DNA of 64,000 bases from Rhodoferax ferrireducens (GCF_003347515.1 NZ_QEII01000276.1:16185-80184), one strand, 5' to 3'; counted from the stretch's first letter, positions 16,986-25,881 are shown. A program made the numbers and translations. The notes: a model not told the origin generated them from the sequence alone.

Positions 16986-18580
16986 AACAGGCAACTGGAA
17001 TTGCCATTGGCGTCATCGCGCTGGCGGTGCTCGCCGCTGGGGGTGGCTACTGGGTAGGCAACAGGGGCGCCGCATCGCAGCCTCAAGGCGCTGCAGCGCT
17101 TGTGGCCGGTGCCACCGAAAAAAAGGAGAGAAAACTTCTTTATTACCGCAACCCGATGGGCCTGCCCGACACCTCGCCTGTTCCGAAAAAAGACCCGATG
17201 GGCATGGACTATATTGCGGTCTACACCGGGGAGGAGGATAACGATCCCACCGCTGCCAACCAGATCAGGATCAGCACCGACAAGGTTCAGAAACTCGGGG
17301 TCCGCACCGAGTCCGCCCAGTTGCGCACGCTGGACCGAACAGTGCGCGCTGCCGGTCGGATCGAGCCCGATGAGCGCCGTCTTTTCTCCATCACCCCCAA
17401 GTTCGAGGGTTATGTCGAACGCCTGCATGTGAATGTCACCGGCCAGCCCGTCGGCCGGGGCCAGCCCCTGTTCGAGGTCTACAGCCCGGAACTGTTGTCC
17501 GCCCAGCGCGAATACGCGATTGCGGCGCAAGGCGTCGAAGCGCTCCAGGAGGCGGGTGGTCAGGCCCAGGCGGGCATGAAGCAGTTGGCCGAGTCCAGCC
17601 TGCAACGCCTCAAGAACTGGGATGTTTCAGAAGAACAGGTCAAGGCGCTGGTGAAATCCGGTGAGGCAAAGCGGACCCTGACCTTTCGCTCCCCGGTGGC
17701 CGGCATTGTGATTGAGAAAAAGGCCGTGCAGGGCATGCGTTTCATGCCCGGCGAGGCGCTCTACCAAATCGCGGATTTGTCCGCCGTGTGGGTCGTGGCC
17801 GAGGTCTTCGAGCAGGACATTGGCCTGGTCAAATCCGGTGCCAAGGCCAAGGTCAAAATCAACGCCTACCCGGACAAGGTGTTCGAGGGCCCGGTGACCT
17901 ACATCTATCCGACCCTCAAAGCCGAGACGCGAACCGTTGCGGTGCGCGTGGAGCTCGCCAACCCCGGCCTGCTACTTAAACCGGCCATGTTCGCTCAGGT
18001 AGAACTGTCGACGTCCACCAAGGGCAAAGTGGTCACCGTGCCGGTGTCCGCGGTCATCGATAGCGGCACGCGCCAGATTGTCCTGATCCAACAAGGGGAA
18101 GGCCGTTTTGAGCCGCGCGAAGTCAAGATCGGGGCCAGGAGCGACGACTATGTGGAGGTCCTTGAAGGGGTGAAGGATGGCGAGCAGGTGGTGGTAGCCG
18201 CCAACTTCCTGATCGATGCCGAAAGCAATCTCAAGGCGGCGGTCGGCAGTTTCGGCCACTCGGCCCACGGTGCGGCACCCAAAGCGGGGGACAAGGCAGA
18301 GCAGAGCCCGCCAGCCGTCAAAGGATCAGGTCATCAGGCCGAAGGAACGGTGGGCAGCATTGACGTGCAAGCCGGCACCCTCCGTCTCAATCACGGCCCG
18401 GTCGCCAGCCTCAAGTGGCCGGCCATGACCATGGAGTTCAAGGCCGCCAATGAGTCGCTGCTGAAGGACTTGAAGCCGGGCGCCAAAGTTGCCATCGAGT
18501 TCGTCGAACGTCAGCCGGACGAGTGGGTCATCACCCGTGTCAAACCGCTGGCGGCAAGCCCTCACGCCACCGGTCACTGA
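16982..18580 (+). CDS. cusB: Cus-type RND adaptor with heavy-metal binding domain and fused CusF
   Basis: This 532-residue periplasmic adaptor is anchored by an N-terminal helix. A heavy-metal binding domain follows at about 54-78 (YYRNPMGLPDTS and KKDPMGMDYI). Then come the membrane-fusion barrel and hairpin (EGYVERLHVNVTGQPVGRGQPLFEVYSPELL) and beta-barrel domains to about residue 410. After a linker rich in Ala, Gly and Lys, residues 455-525 form a CusF-like domain with the Cu(I)/Ag(I) ligands seen as KWPAMTMEF (Trp479, Met482, Met484). In E. coli CusF is a separate chaperone; here it is part of CusB, as in some Gram-negative metal operons. It lies between cusC and cusA. Confidence 0.92.
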   Translation: MKQATGIAIGVIALAVLAAGGGYWVGNRGAASQPQGAAALVAGATEKKERKLLYYRNPMGLPDTSPVPKKDPMGMDYIAVYTGEEDNDPTAANQIRISTDKVQKLGVRTESAQLRTLDRTVRAAGRIEPDERRLFSITPKFEGYVERLHVNVTGQPVGRGQPLFEVYSPELLSAQREYAIAAQGVEALQEAGGQAQAGMKQLAESSLQRLKNWDVSEEQVKALVKSGEAKRTLTFRSPVAGIVIEKKAVQGMRFMPGEALYQIADLSAVWVVAEVFEQDIGLVKSGAKAKVKINAYPDKVFEGPVTYIYPTLKAETRTVAVRVELANPGLLLKPAMFAQVELSTSTKGKVVTVPVSAVIDSGTRQIVLIQQGEGRFEPREVKIGARSDDYVEVLEGVKDGEQVVVAANFLIDAESNLKAAVGSFGHSAHGAAPKAGDKAEQSPPAVKGSGHQAEGTVGSIDVQAGTLRLNHGPVASLKWPAMTMEFKAANESLLKDLKPGAKVAIEFVERQPDEWVITRVKPLAASPHATGH

Positions 18581-18592
18581 CCGGCAGAACCG

Positions 18593-21500
18593 ATGCTGTC
18601 CAAAATAATTGAATGGTCGGGAAGAAACCGCTTCCTCGTCCTGCTCGCTACCCTGTTCATCGTTGTCTGGGGCGTCTTCGCCGTTCTGCGCACGCCAATC
18701 GATGCCTTGCCCGACCTCTCGGATGTGCAGGTCATCGTCTACACCGAGTACCCCGGCCAGGCGCCACAGGTGGTGGAGGATCAGGTCACCTACCCGCTGA
18801 CAACTGCCATGCTGTCAGTGCCGAAATCCAAGGTGGTGCGCGGGTTCTCATTCTTCGGCGCGTCCTTCGTCTACATCATCTTTGAGGATGGCACCGACAT
18901 CTACTGGGCCCGTTCGCGGGTGCTGGAGTACCTCAACTTTGCGTCAGGGCGCATGCCCAAGGGCGTGACGCCGCAGATCGGCCCGGACGCAACCGGTGTC
19001 GGCTGGGTCTACCAGTACGCGCTGCTGGCCAAGGACAAAACGCTGGCCGAACTACGTTCCATTCAGGACTGGTATGTGCGCTATCAACTGACCAAGGCGC
19101 ATGGTGTGGCCGAAGTGGCCTCCATCGGCGGCTTCGTGCAGACCTACCAGGTGACAGTCGATCCGGTCAAGTTGCGCGCCTACAGCATTCCGCTGATGAA
19201 GGTGGCCCAGGTGATTCGCGATTCCAACCGCGATGTCGGGGGCCGCGTCGTCGAGATGGCTGAGACCGAGTACATGGTGCGCGGCAAGGGCTACCTGCGC
19301 GGCAAGAGCGACATCGAAATGCTGGTCGTCAAGAGCGACAAGGGCACCCCGGTGCTGATCCGCGACATCGCGCGGGTGGAGCTCACGCCAGATGAACGCC
19401 GCGGCCTGACCGAACTCAATGGCGAAGGCGAAGTAGTGTCGGGCATCGCCATGGCCCGCTATGGTCAGAACGCCCTGGAAGTGATCCATAACGTGAAGGC
19501 CAAGATCGCTGAAATCGGCCCCGGCCTGCCCGAGGGGGTGACGGTGCAAACGGTCTACGACCGGTCCGAGTTGATTCACCGCGCCATTGACACCCTCAAG
19601 CGCACCTTGCTGGAGGAAGCGATCATCGTCGCGCTGGTCTGCATCGTCTTCCTGATGCACGTACGTAGCGCGCTGGTCGCTATCCTGATGCTGCCGGTGG
19701 GTGTACTCATCTCCTTTATCGCTATGCGAACGCTGGGCATGAACTCCAATCTGATGAGCCTGGGCGGTATTGCCATCGCCATCGGCGCCATGATCGATGC
19801 GGCTATCGTCATGATCGAAAACGCGCACAAGCATCTGGAGCGTTTGCCCGAGGGGCATTCGAACAGTGATCGCTTTGATGCCATGCTGGCCGCGTGCAAG
19901 GAAGTCGGACCGGCGCTGTTCTTCTCGCTGCTCATCATCACGGTTTCTTTCCTGCCGGTCTTTAGCCTGGAAGGCCAGGAAGGGCGGCTGTTCTCGCCAC
20001 TGGCCTACACCAAGACCTTCTCCATGGCCGGCGCTGCGCTGCTGTCGATCACCTTGGTGCCGGTGCTGATGATGCTGTTTATCCGCGGCAAGATCATGCC
20101 GGAGGCCAAAAATCCGGTGAACCGCTTCCTGATCTGGGTCTACCGACCGATCATCACCGGGGTGATGCGCTGGAAAAAGATGACCATACTTCTCGCCTTG
20201 GTGGCCTTGGGTGTCTCGGTCTACCCGGCCTCCCAGCTCGGCTCCGAGTTCATGCCGACGCTCAACGAGGGCTCACTGCTCTACATGCCAGCTTCCCTGC
20301 CTGGTATGTCGATCACCAAGGCGGCTGAGTTGCTGCAGACGCAGGACAAGATCATCAAGAGCTTTCCTGAAGTGGCCTCGGTCTACGGCAAGGCCGGGCG
20401 CGCCAACACCGCGACCGATCCGGCGCCAACCGAGATGTTCGAGACCGTGATCAACCTCAAACCCGAGTCCGAATGGCGCGCCGGCCTGACCATCGACAAG
20501 CTGATTGCTGAACTGGACAAGGCGCTGCAATTCCCCGGCGTCGCCAACGCCTGGACGATGCCGATCAAGGCCCGCATCGACATGCTGTCCACCGGTATTC
20601 GCACGCCGATCGGCATCAAGGTCTTCGGCAAGGACCTGGGCGAGATGGAAAAGTTGGCCAAACAAATCGAGGCCGTGGTCAAAGCCGTTCCCGGCACCAC
20701 CAGCGCTTTCGCCGAGCGCATTACCGGCGGCTTCTACCTCAACATCGAACCGGACCGCGAGCAGCTGGCACGCTACGGGCTCAATGTAGGCGACCTGTTG
20801 GATGTGATCGGTACGGCGCTGGGCGGCGAAATGGTCACCACCACCGTCGAGGGCCGGGAGCGTTATGGTGTCACCGTGCGCTACCCGCGCGAGCTGCGAA
20901 GCGACCCGCAGCAGATTGCCCGCGAGGTGCTGATCCCCACCATGGACGGGGCAATGATCCCGTTGGGGCAACTGGCCAAGGTCGTGGTTGCCAAGGGCGC
21001 CCCCGGCATCCGCACCGAGAATGCGCTGCTCTCGGCCTACATCTACGTCGACATCCGCGACCGCGACATAGGTGGCTATGTCGCTGATGCAAAAAAGGCG
21101 GTAGCCCAGCAAGTCAAGTTCCCGCCCGGCTATTACGTGACCTGGAGCGGCCAGTTCGAGTACATGGAACGGGCCATTGAAAAAATGAAGGTGGTCATCC
21201 CGGTGACCCTGCTGTCCATCTTCCTGCTGCTGTATCTCAATTTCCGGCGCATCACGGAAACGCTGATCGTCATGCTATCGGTGCCGTTCGCGCTGGTCGG
21301 CGGCGTCTGGCTGATGTGGCTGCTCGACTACAACCTGTCGGTGGCGGTGGCCGTCGGGTTTATTGCCCTGGCCGGGGTGGCGGCCGAGACCGGCGTCATC
21401 ATGCTGATCTACCTCGATTCAGCCTGGGAAGCGGTCAAGGTCAAATGCCGGGCGGGAGGTCAAGAGCCCAATGTGGGTGACCTCTATGAGGCCGTGATGG

Positions 21501-21727
21501 AAGGCGCGGTTGAGCGCGTGCGACCCAAGATGATGACCGTGGTGGCGATCATGGCCGGCCTGTTGCCCATCATGTGGGGGACAGGAACCGGCTCGGAAGT
21601 GATGAGCCGCATTGCCGCGCCGATGGTGGGCGGCATGATTTCTTCGACCGTGCTGACGCTCGCCGTCATCCCGGCGATCTACACGTTAGTCAAGAAGTGG
21701 AGGATCGATCGTGGCCTCGAACGGTGA
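18593..21727 (+). CDS. cusA: CusA/CzcA-family heavy-metal RND pump
   Basis: This 1044-residue inner-membrane proton-driven pump exports Cu(I)/Ag(I) through the CusBC conduit. The HME-RND layout is clear: first helix, porter domain starting with TPIDALPDLSDVQVIVYTEYPGQAP, then helices 2-6 with the proton-relay motif GAMIDAAIVMIENAHKHLE (Asp402). A second porter half follows (SLLYMPASLPGMSITKAAELL) and then the last six helices. Methionines in the porter region fit monovalent copper or silver; the divalent-type CzcA could look similar, so the metal is inferred mainly from cusB. It starts 12 bases after the adaptor stop. Confidence 0.92.
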   Translation: MLSKIIEWSGRNRFLVLLATLFIVVWGVFAVLRTPIDALPDLSDVQVIVYTEYPGQAPQVVEDQVTYPLTTAMLSVPKSKVVRGFSFFGASFVYIIFEDGTDIYWARSRVLEYLNFASGRMPKGVTPQIGPDATGVGWVYQYALLAKDKTLAELRSIQDWYVRYQLTKAHGVAEVASIGGFVQTYQVTVDPVKLRAYSIPLMKVAQVIRDSNRDVGGRVVEMAETEYMVRGKGYLRGKSDIEMLVVKSDKGTPVLIRDIARVELTPDERRGLTELNGEGEVVSGIAMARYGQNALEVIHNVKAKIAEIGPGLPEGVTVQTVYDRSELIHRAIDTLKRTLLEEAIIVALVCIVFLMHVRSALVAILMLPVGVLISFIAMRTLGMNSNLMSLGGIAIAIGAMIDAAIVMIENAHKHLERLPEGHSNSDRFDAMLAACKEVGPALFFSLLIITVSFLPVFSLEGQEGRLFSPLAYTKTFSMAGAALLSITLVPVLMMLFIRGKIMPEAKNPVNRFLIWVYRPIITGVMRWKKMTILLALVALGVSVYPASQLGSEFMPTLNEGSLLYMPASLPGMSITKAAELLQTQDKIIKSFPEVASVYGKAGRANTATDPAPTEMFETVINLKPESEWRAGLTIDKLIAELDKALQFPGVANAWTMPIKARIDMLSTGIRTPIGIKVFGKDLGEMEKLAKQIEAVVKAVPGTTSAFAERITGGFYLNIEPDREQLARYGLNVGDLLDVIGTALGGEMVTTTVEGRERYGVTVRYPRELRSDPQQIAREVLIPTMDGAMIPLGQLAKVVVAKGAPGIRTENALLSAYIYVDIRDRDIGGYVADAKKAVAQQVKFPPGYYVTWSGQFEYMERAIEKMKVVIPVTLLSIFLLLYLNFRRITETLIVMLSVPFALVGGVWLMWLLDYNLSVAVAVGFIALAGVAAETGVIMLIYLDSAWEAVKVKCRAGGQEPNVGDLYEAVMEGAVERVRPKMMTVVAIMAGLLPIMWGTGTGSEVMSRIAAPMVGGMISSTVLTLAVIPAIYTLVKKWRIDRGLER

Positions 21728-22133
21728 AATAACAAAGGGAGGCGACGTGGCCTCTATCACCATGTGCGTCTGCGCCGAACAACGCGGGGTCAATATTCAG
21801 CAGTTCAACGAGTTGTTCCACCGTGGTAGTTAGGGCGCTCTCGAGCACGGCATCCATAGTGATTTCAGGCAGCTAGATGCACAGAAGTGCCCACAACGGG
21901 TTGCCTCAGAAAATCGAAAAAATCATACGCTAGGACGTAAGAGTCGGTCAGAGGAATGAGGAGCAAGCCAGCGAAAACAATCGAGGCCCCGCAAGCATAT
22001 GTGTTTTGCAAAAAAACTGAATATAGAATTTAGAATTGTAACTTTGTCTTGTTTATCAAAATACAAGAAAGCCCTTGGCAATTGGGAAGCGTCCAAATAA
22101 GCGGTTCACGCACGGACTTTCGCTCCTCTTTGA
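21728..22133. other. AT-rich gap with no supported gene
   Basis: About 400 bases separate the cusA stop from the mer remnants. Base composition changes from GC-rich to AT-rich after about 21880. A 55-codon minus-strand frame (21690-21857) overlaps the end of cusA but has no recognisable features. The composition change marks the boundary of the mobile region. Confidence 0.5.
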
Positions 22134-22262
22134 TCAAACCGCGTCCTGCAAAGACGCAATCAGTGGGCGGCTGACCTTGCCCCGGTCGGCGGTGAAACGT
22201 TCGGCCAGATCGGCCAATGCAGTCTCCATACGCTGCAGATCTGCAAACCGATGGTGAAACTT
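22134..22262 (-). pseudogene. merR: merR 3' remnant (mercury-responsive regulator)
   Basis: On the minus strand, 42 codons ending at TGA 22134-22136 read FADLQRMETALADLAERFT, then ADRGKVSRPLIASLQDAV. This aligns with the C-terminal dimerisation helix and metal loop of MerR (ADLARMEAVLSEL, then GNVSCPLIASLQ). The DNA-binding half, about 90 residues, is missing; stop codons occur upstream in frame. The Cys residues that bind Hg(II) in MerR are replaced in what remains (SRPLIASL instead of SCPLIASL). It is divergent from the merT fragment, as in real mer operons. Confidence 0.7.
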
Positions 22263-22284
22263 TTTGATGGTAATGCCATGTCAC

Positions 22285-22316
22285 TAGACTCCGTATGTAC
22301 AGAAGTACGCTTACCT
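22285..22316 (+). promoter_or_regulatory. MerR-type operator/promoter remnant (merO/P)
   Basis: A -35-like TAGACT (22285-22290) and a -10-like TTACCT (22311-22316) are separated by 20 bases, the long spacing typical of MerR-activated promoters. The spacer carries the dyad CGTA (22292-22295) and TACG (22306-22309), resembling ACTCCGTAC of classical mer operators. It lies between the divergent merR and merT remnants, exactly where merO/P is expected. Confidence 0.6.
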
Positions 22317-22317
22317 T

Positions 22318-22488
22318 TTGCCACAAATTCCCTCGAACAAAACGTTTACACCCATCCCACAGAATGGTCGTCGCACATGGCTCACAGGTGGCGTTGCGGC
22401 TAACCTGCTGCCCGGGGCCGCTGGTGCTGATCACGCTCGACTTTTCTGGCGCATGGATCGGCAACTTGATGGTGCTCGAACCCTATCG
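22318..22488 (+). pseudogene. merT: merT 5' fragment, frameshifted and truncated
   Basis: Two frames together give the N-terminal half of the mercuric transporter MerT. PQNGRRTWLTGGVAANL is in one frame (from about 22357). TCCPGPLVLITLDFSGAWIGNLMVLEPYR is in the next, matching CCLGPLVLIALGFSGAWIGNLTVLEPYR of MerT. The first Hg-binding pair Cys-Cys survives in the second frame. Similarity stops precisely at EPYR (base 22488). The rest of the gene continues 3.4 kb away at 25884. Confidence 0.8.
22482..22488. repeat. 7-bp direct repeat CCTATCG, left copy
   Basis: CCTATCG occurs at the end of the merT 5' fragment and again at 25882-25888 at the start of the merT 3' fragment. Removing one copy and everything between restores an uninterrupted merT reading frame. 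This is the pattern expected of a target-site duplication or a recombinase crossover core. Confidence 0.6.
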
Positions 22489-22491
22489 AAC

Positions 22492-23252
22492 ACCCCGATC
22501 TGCCGGAGTCGCTGCGCGAGGCGGCCGGCGAGATGGTTGGAGCCTTGCGGCAGCGAGCACAAGCCGCGGCGCAGGAGGCGCTGGTGCAACTTCGCGAGGA
22601 AGCCCACGCGCAAGTGCTGGCCACCGAAGCCATTGACCAGGCGGCAATTGCACGGGTGCAAGAGACGGAGCAGGCATTGGACGGGGTACGGCAGGAACTG
22701 CAAGCGATTGAGCAGCGTTTGGCCGAAACCCAGGCTGATCTCGCCCGGGCCCAGGGTGGGGTTACCGCCTTGCAGCGCCAGGTGGAGGCCAGTGTGGCGC
22801 AGCGCCGTGAGCTTCAGGAGGGATTCAATGCTGCGCAGCAGCGCCTCACCCATGAGCTGGAACAACAGCGCGTGGCGGGTACAGCGGCCGAGGAACGTCA
22901 TGCCGCTAAAACGAAGCGCGTGTTGCTCGATGTGGACCGGGAGCGGGTAAATTCGACCAAACTCCAAAAGGAGCTGGAGCAGGCACGCCGGATACCCGCC
23001 GACCAGACGGAGCTGCATCGCCAACAGATGACCGAAAAGCAGCGGCAAGCCGAGACGCTTCGGCAGCGCAATGGCGAACTCGGGGGCAGTGTGGCAGAGT
23101 TGCGGGGGCAACGCGACCAGCTACAGCGCGACGTGGATGGCTTGAGGCTGCGCCTGGAGAGTTTGTCCGCACCCAAAGCGGCGTCGGCACGCCAAGTAAA
23201 GGCCGCCTCTCCAGGCACTGCCAAGGCAAGCCGGTCGAAGCGAACATACTAA
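22492..23252 (+). pseudogene. Truncated KfrA/TnpT-like coiled-coil protein
   Basis: From 22492 the frame reads HPDLPESLREAAGEMVGALRQRAQ and continues as an almost unbroken coiled coil rich in Gln, Glu, Arg and Ala to a basic tail (SPGTAKASRSKRTY). The first ATG in frame is 22533, giving 239 residues. Layout and tail resemble the complete KfrA-domain protein at 27880, but the N-terminal DNA-binding domain (about 60 residues) is missing because the segment begins inside the gene at the merT junction. It is therefore the 3' part of a second tnpT-like gene. Whether the shortened product is made is unclear; no RBS is obvious at 22533. Confidence 0.65.
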
Positions 23253-23258
23253 GATACC

Positions 23259-23274
23259 TCCACTTGATAGTGGA
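23259..23274. promoter_or_regulatory. Dyad upstream of the CxxC gene
   Basis: The arms TCCACT and AGTGGA flank a 4-base centre, 34 bases before the ATG at 23308. No T-run follows, so it is more likely an operator than a terminator for the preceding coiled-coil gene. No cognate regulator is identified. Confidence 0.3.
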
Positions 23275-23307
23275 AGATGTGAGCAGTTATTTTGCAAGGA
23301 GAATTCG

Positions 23308-23625
23308 ATGCAACTCAGAACCATTGAGACCGTGAGCATGGTGCATCAGATCAGGTGTGACCGGTGCGGCAAAGAAGCCGAGCGTGGCGAGGTCGGCTTT
23401 CAGGAGATGACGTCGATCGGCTTCGACGCGGGCTATGACTCGATTTTTGGTGACGGGAATCGGGTCGAGGTCGATTTGTGCGAACCCTGTCTGCGCGACA
23501 CCTTGGGCGCCTGGCTGCGAGTGAAGACGCCTGCCGACACGCCTTTGGCGACCATGCTGGCGGCGTTCAAGCCCGAGGTACATGGAGGGGAGTTTCCCGC
23601 GCCCAAATCAACAGGGCCCGTATGA
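23308..23625 (+). CDS. Putative zinc-binding protein with two CxxC motifs
   Basis: This 105-residue protein starts at an ATG 7 bases after a strong RBS (aaggaga). It has CDRCGKEA near the N-terminus and DLCEPCLRDTLGAWLRV in the second half. The two CxxC pairs, about 48 residues apart, would form one structural zinc site. No catalytic motif is visible. Its stop overlaps the start of the following DUF2026 gene by 4 bases (ATGA at 23622), so they were probably translationally coupled. Such small CxxC proteins are common partners on mobile elements; function is unknown. Confidence 0.7.
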   Translation: MQLRTIETVSMVHQIRCDRCGKEAERGEVGFQEMTSIGFDAGYDSIFGDGNRVEVDLCEPCLRDTLGAWLRVKTPADTPLATMLAAFKPEVHGGEFPAPKSTGPV

Positions 23626-24265
23626 AGCCTTGGATTCAACCAGTCATTCCACTTCTGGACTATTTGCGTATCTTCCGTGTCATCAAATCGGTGCTGGACA
23701 GCGTCGATGCGCACACCACCCATGCGTGTATGTTCTTCAGCATCGCGGGCGCGGCGATTCTTCGGGAATACTACAAGAAGGACGCCATGCAGCTCGCGGG
23801 GGCGGCTTTCTACCTGGTGGACGGCAAACAGCGAAACGCCATGTCCTTTGCGACAGTCTCAGAGGGACAAGCACAAAGCTCGGATACGGCGTTTCATTCC
23901 TGGGTTCAATGTGATGGCTAGTGATCGATTTCATGACACCGATATTTCCCGACATCTGCGTATCCTCCGGGCACCCATTTACGGCGCCGGGGCGCATGTT
24001 CCAAAAGCGCTTGAGCAGCATGGCCCTGAGTCATGGGCACCTTCATGAGGAAGGCGACTTCTTCCTGGTGCCCCACCCTGAGCTGACCGTCGATCTCCGG
24101 AGGTCATTCCTCGAAAAGCCCGCCAGTGCGGATCTAGTCAATATCTGCCTGCATTGGTACAGAAAGCCACCAAAACCGATCCTCCCGGCGCTGCACATGC
24201 AAAATGATCTTGGGGAAGTCACCAAGATCAAACTTAGCAGTGTTGGTGTCTCCGGTGCATGGTGA
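23622..24265 (+). pseudogene. DUF2026 protein gene broken by a frameshift
   Basis: The first frame (23622-23921) reads MKPWIQPVIPLLDYLRIFRV and FFSIAGAAILREYYKKDAMQLAGAAFYLVDG, ending SWVQCDG before a stop. The second frame picks up as VIDFMTPIFPD and continues to 24265. In DUF2026 proteins these are continuous (CxGWVIDFMTPxF). The break reads ggctagtgatc where ggctgggtgatc would keep the frame, so one base is missing near 23919. The C-terminal half (FFLVPHPELTVDLRRSF) is otherwise intact. It overlaps the CxxC gene by ATGA. A sequencing error is possible but neighbouring mer genes are also decayed. Confidence 0.75.
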
Positions 24266-24440
24266 GTGCCCCAGATAAAGTTGATGGGCGATCGATCGGA
24301 ATTTGCCGGCCTTTGTGATCGGTGCGTTGTCCCGGAAAATTGGGCGCATTGGCAGTCTTAGCTCCCCCATTTCGTGAGGTGGATTAGCTACTGAAGACAT
24401 CTTCGACAAGCCTTCACCCCGGTAACATAACGAGACGTCT

Positions 24441-25835
24441 ATGCTGCAGTATTCAATCGATCTGGTCGGGCTCCTTGGACAATGGGGTTACCTGGTTATC
24501 TTCCTTGGAGCGACGCTCGAATCAGCCGCTTTTCTGGGACTGATCATTCCTGGAGAAAGCCTCGTACTGGTTGCGGGCTTCTTTGCTGCACAGGGATTGC
24601 TCGACCTAGATTTGCTAATTCTTACCGTTGCGATTGGGGCGGCCCTAGGGGACAGCATCGGCTATGAAATGGGGCGTCGGATGGGACGTCCGGCATTGGT
24701 CCACTATGGCAGTCGCTTCGGACTGAATGACGTGCGCGTTGACAAGGCCGATGTCTTTTTTGCGCGGCACGGTAGTAGAGCGGTATTTCTGGGGCGATTT
24801 GTCGGATTTGCCCGCGCCCTGGTGCCATTCCTGGCCGGCTCTTCCCGAATGCCATATCGGAAGTTCTTTCCCTACAACGCGCTCGGTGCCGTACTTTGGG
24901 CGGTTACCTTCACGTTACTCGGGTATTTTTTAGGTGCCAGCTGGCAAACGGCGGAGCGATGGATTGGGCGCGCTAGCGCCATACTTGGCGGCATCTTGGT
25001 CTTCGTGCTGTTGCTGGTGTGGCTATGGCGCTGGGCAGTACGGCACGAGAGCTCTATCAAGCAAACCTGGGACCACTTTCTACGGCGCCCGCGCGTGAAT
25101 GCTCTACGTCTGCGCTTCGCTCCGCAGCTGGCTTTTATTCAGGCCAGACTGTCACCGCACAATTATCTTGGCTTGCAGTTGACAATCGGTGCGTTGATTC
25201 TGATGGGTGCGAGCTGGTTGTTCGGCGGGATCGCTGAAGACGTCGTGACCGGCGATCCCCTGACCATCGTCGATTTGCATGTTGCGCAATGGTTCAACGC
25301 GCATTCCACGCCGCTCTTGACTCAGGCGATGTTGGCAATTACGCACGTGCATGATCCCGTTCCCGTCACCACAGCCGTGATCCTGATAGCCGTCTATTTG
25401 GCGTGGAAGAAGGACTGGTATTGGTTGCTTTGCTTGGGCGTCACGGTCCCGCTCGGGATGTTGCTGAACGTCTTCATGAAGTATGCATTCCACCGTGCCC
25501 GTCCGAGCTTCGACAATCCACTCCTCTTATTGACGACATATAGCTTCCCGAGCGGTCACGTGGCGGGAGCGACATTATTTTATGGGGTGGTTGCTGCAAT
25601 GCTGGTATCAAGAGTCAGCGCTTGGCGCTGGCGCGTCATGCTCGTGCTTTCAGCGATCACGATGGTAGCGCTGGTTGCACTGACACGCATCTACCTGGGT
25701 GTGCATTACCTGAGCGACGTGCTGGCCGCGTCCGCAGAGGGCGTCGCATGGTTGACGCTATGCCTCACCGGGCTACATACCTATTGGGCGCATCGGTTTT
25801 CGACACAAGGCAAGATTTACACATTTAAATCATGA
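24441..25835 (+). CDS. DedA-family / PAP2-family fusion membrane protein
   Basis: This 464-residue inner-membrane protein has two parts. Residues 1-200 are a DedA/SNARE-associated domain: FLGATLESAAFLGLIIPGESLVLVAGFFAAQG, then FLGRFVGFARALVPFLAGSSRMPYRKFFPYNALGA. Residues 240-455 are a PAP2 lipid-phosphatase domain with KYAFHRARP, PSGHVAGATLFYG and RIYLGVHYLSDVLA, the three catalytic motifs. DedA proteins flip or support flipping of undecaprenyl phosphate and phospholipids; PAP2 enzymes dephosphorylate lipid diphosphates. Joined, they could recycle a polyprenyl carrier. It is the only apparently intact enzyme gene of the insertion in merT. Confidence 0.88.
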   Translation: MLQYSIDLVGLLGQWGYLVIFLGATLESAAFLGLIIPGESLVLVAGFFAAQGLLDLDLLILTVAIGAALGDSIGYEMGRRMGRPALVHYGSRFGLNDVRVDKADVFFARHGSRAVFLGRFVGFARALVPFLAGSSRMPYRKFFPYNALGAVLWAVTFTLLGYFLGASWQTAERWIGRASAILGGILVFVLLLVWLWRWAVRHESSIKQTWDHFLRRPRVNALRLRFAPQLAFIQARLSPHNYLGLQLTIGALILMGASWLFGGIAEDVVTGDPLTIVDLHVAQWFNAHSTPLLTQAMLAITHVHDPVPVTTAVILIAVYLAWKKDWYWLLCLGVTVPLGMLLNVFMKYAFHRARPSFDNPLLLLTTYSFPSGHVAGATLFYGVVAAMLVSRVSAWRWRVMLVLSAITMVALVALTRIYLGVHYLSDVLAASAEGVAWLTLCLTGLHTYWAHRFSTQGKIYTFKS

Positions 25836-25881
25836 GGTTAGCTTCATTTTTGCGAGATTTTCAGGAATCACGGCCGACCCT

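Larger units (their letters stand above)
22489..25881. mobile_element. 3.4-kb segment inserted in merT
   Basis: The segment separates two halves of merT that join cleanly at the flanking CCTATCG repeats. It carries a truncated TnpT/KfrA-like gene, a CxxC protein, a frameshifted DUF2026 gene and a DedA-PAP2 gene, all on the plus strand. I see no terminal inverted repeats between its ends (AACACCCC... and ...GGCCGACCCT) and no transposase inside. It may have entered by a tyrosine recombinase, or it may be a larger element reduced by deletion. Confidence 0.55.

Noticed and set aside
21690..21857. A 55-codon minus-strand frame (MDAVLESALTTTVEQLVELL).
   Set aside because: It overlaps the cusA 3' end, and shows no RBS or family match.
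22030..22464. A 144-codon minus-strand frame over the mer remnant.
   Set aside because: The MerR and MerT similarities are in other frames; this one has no meaning beyond being open.
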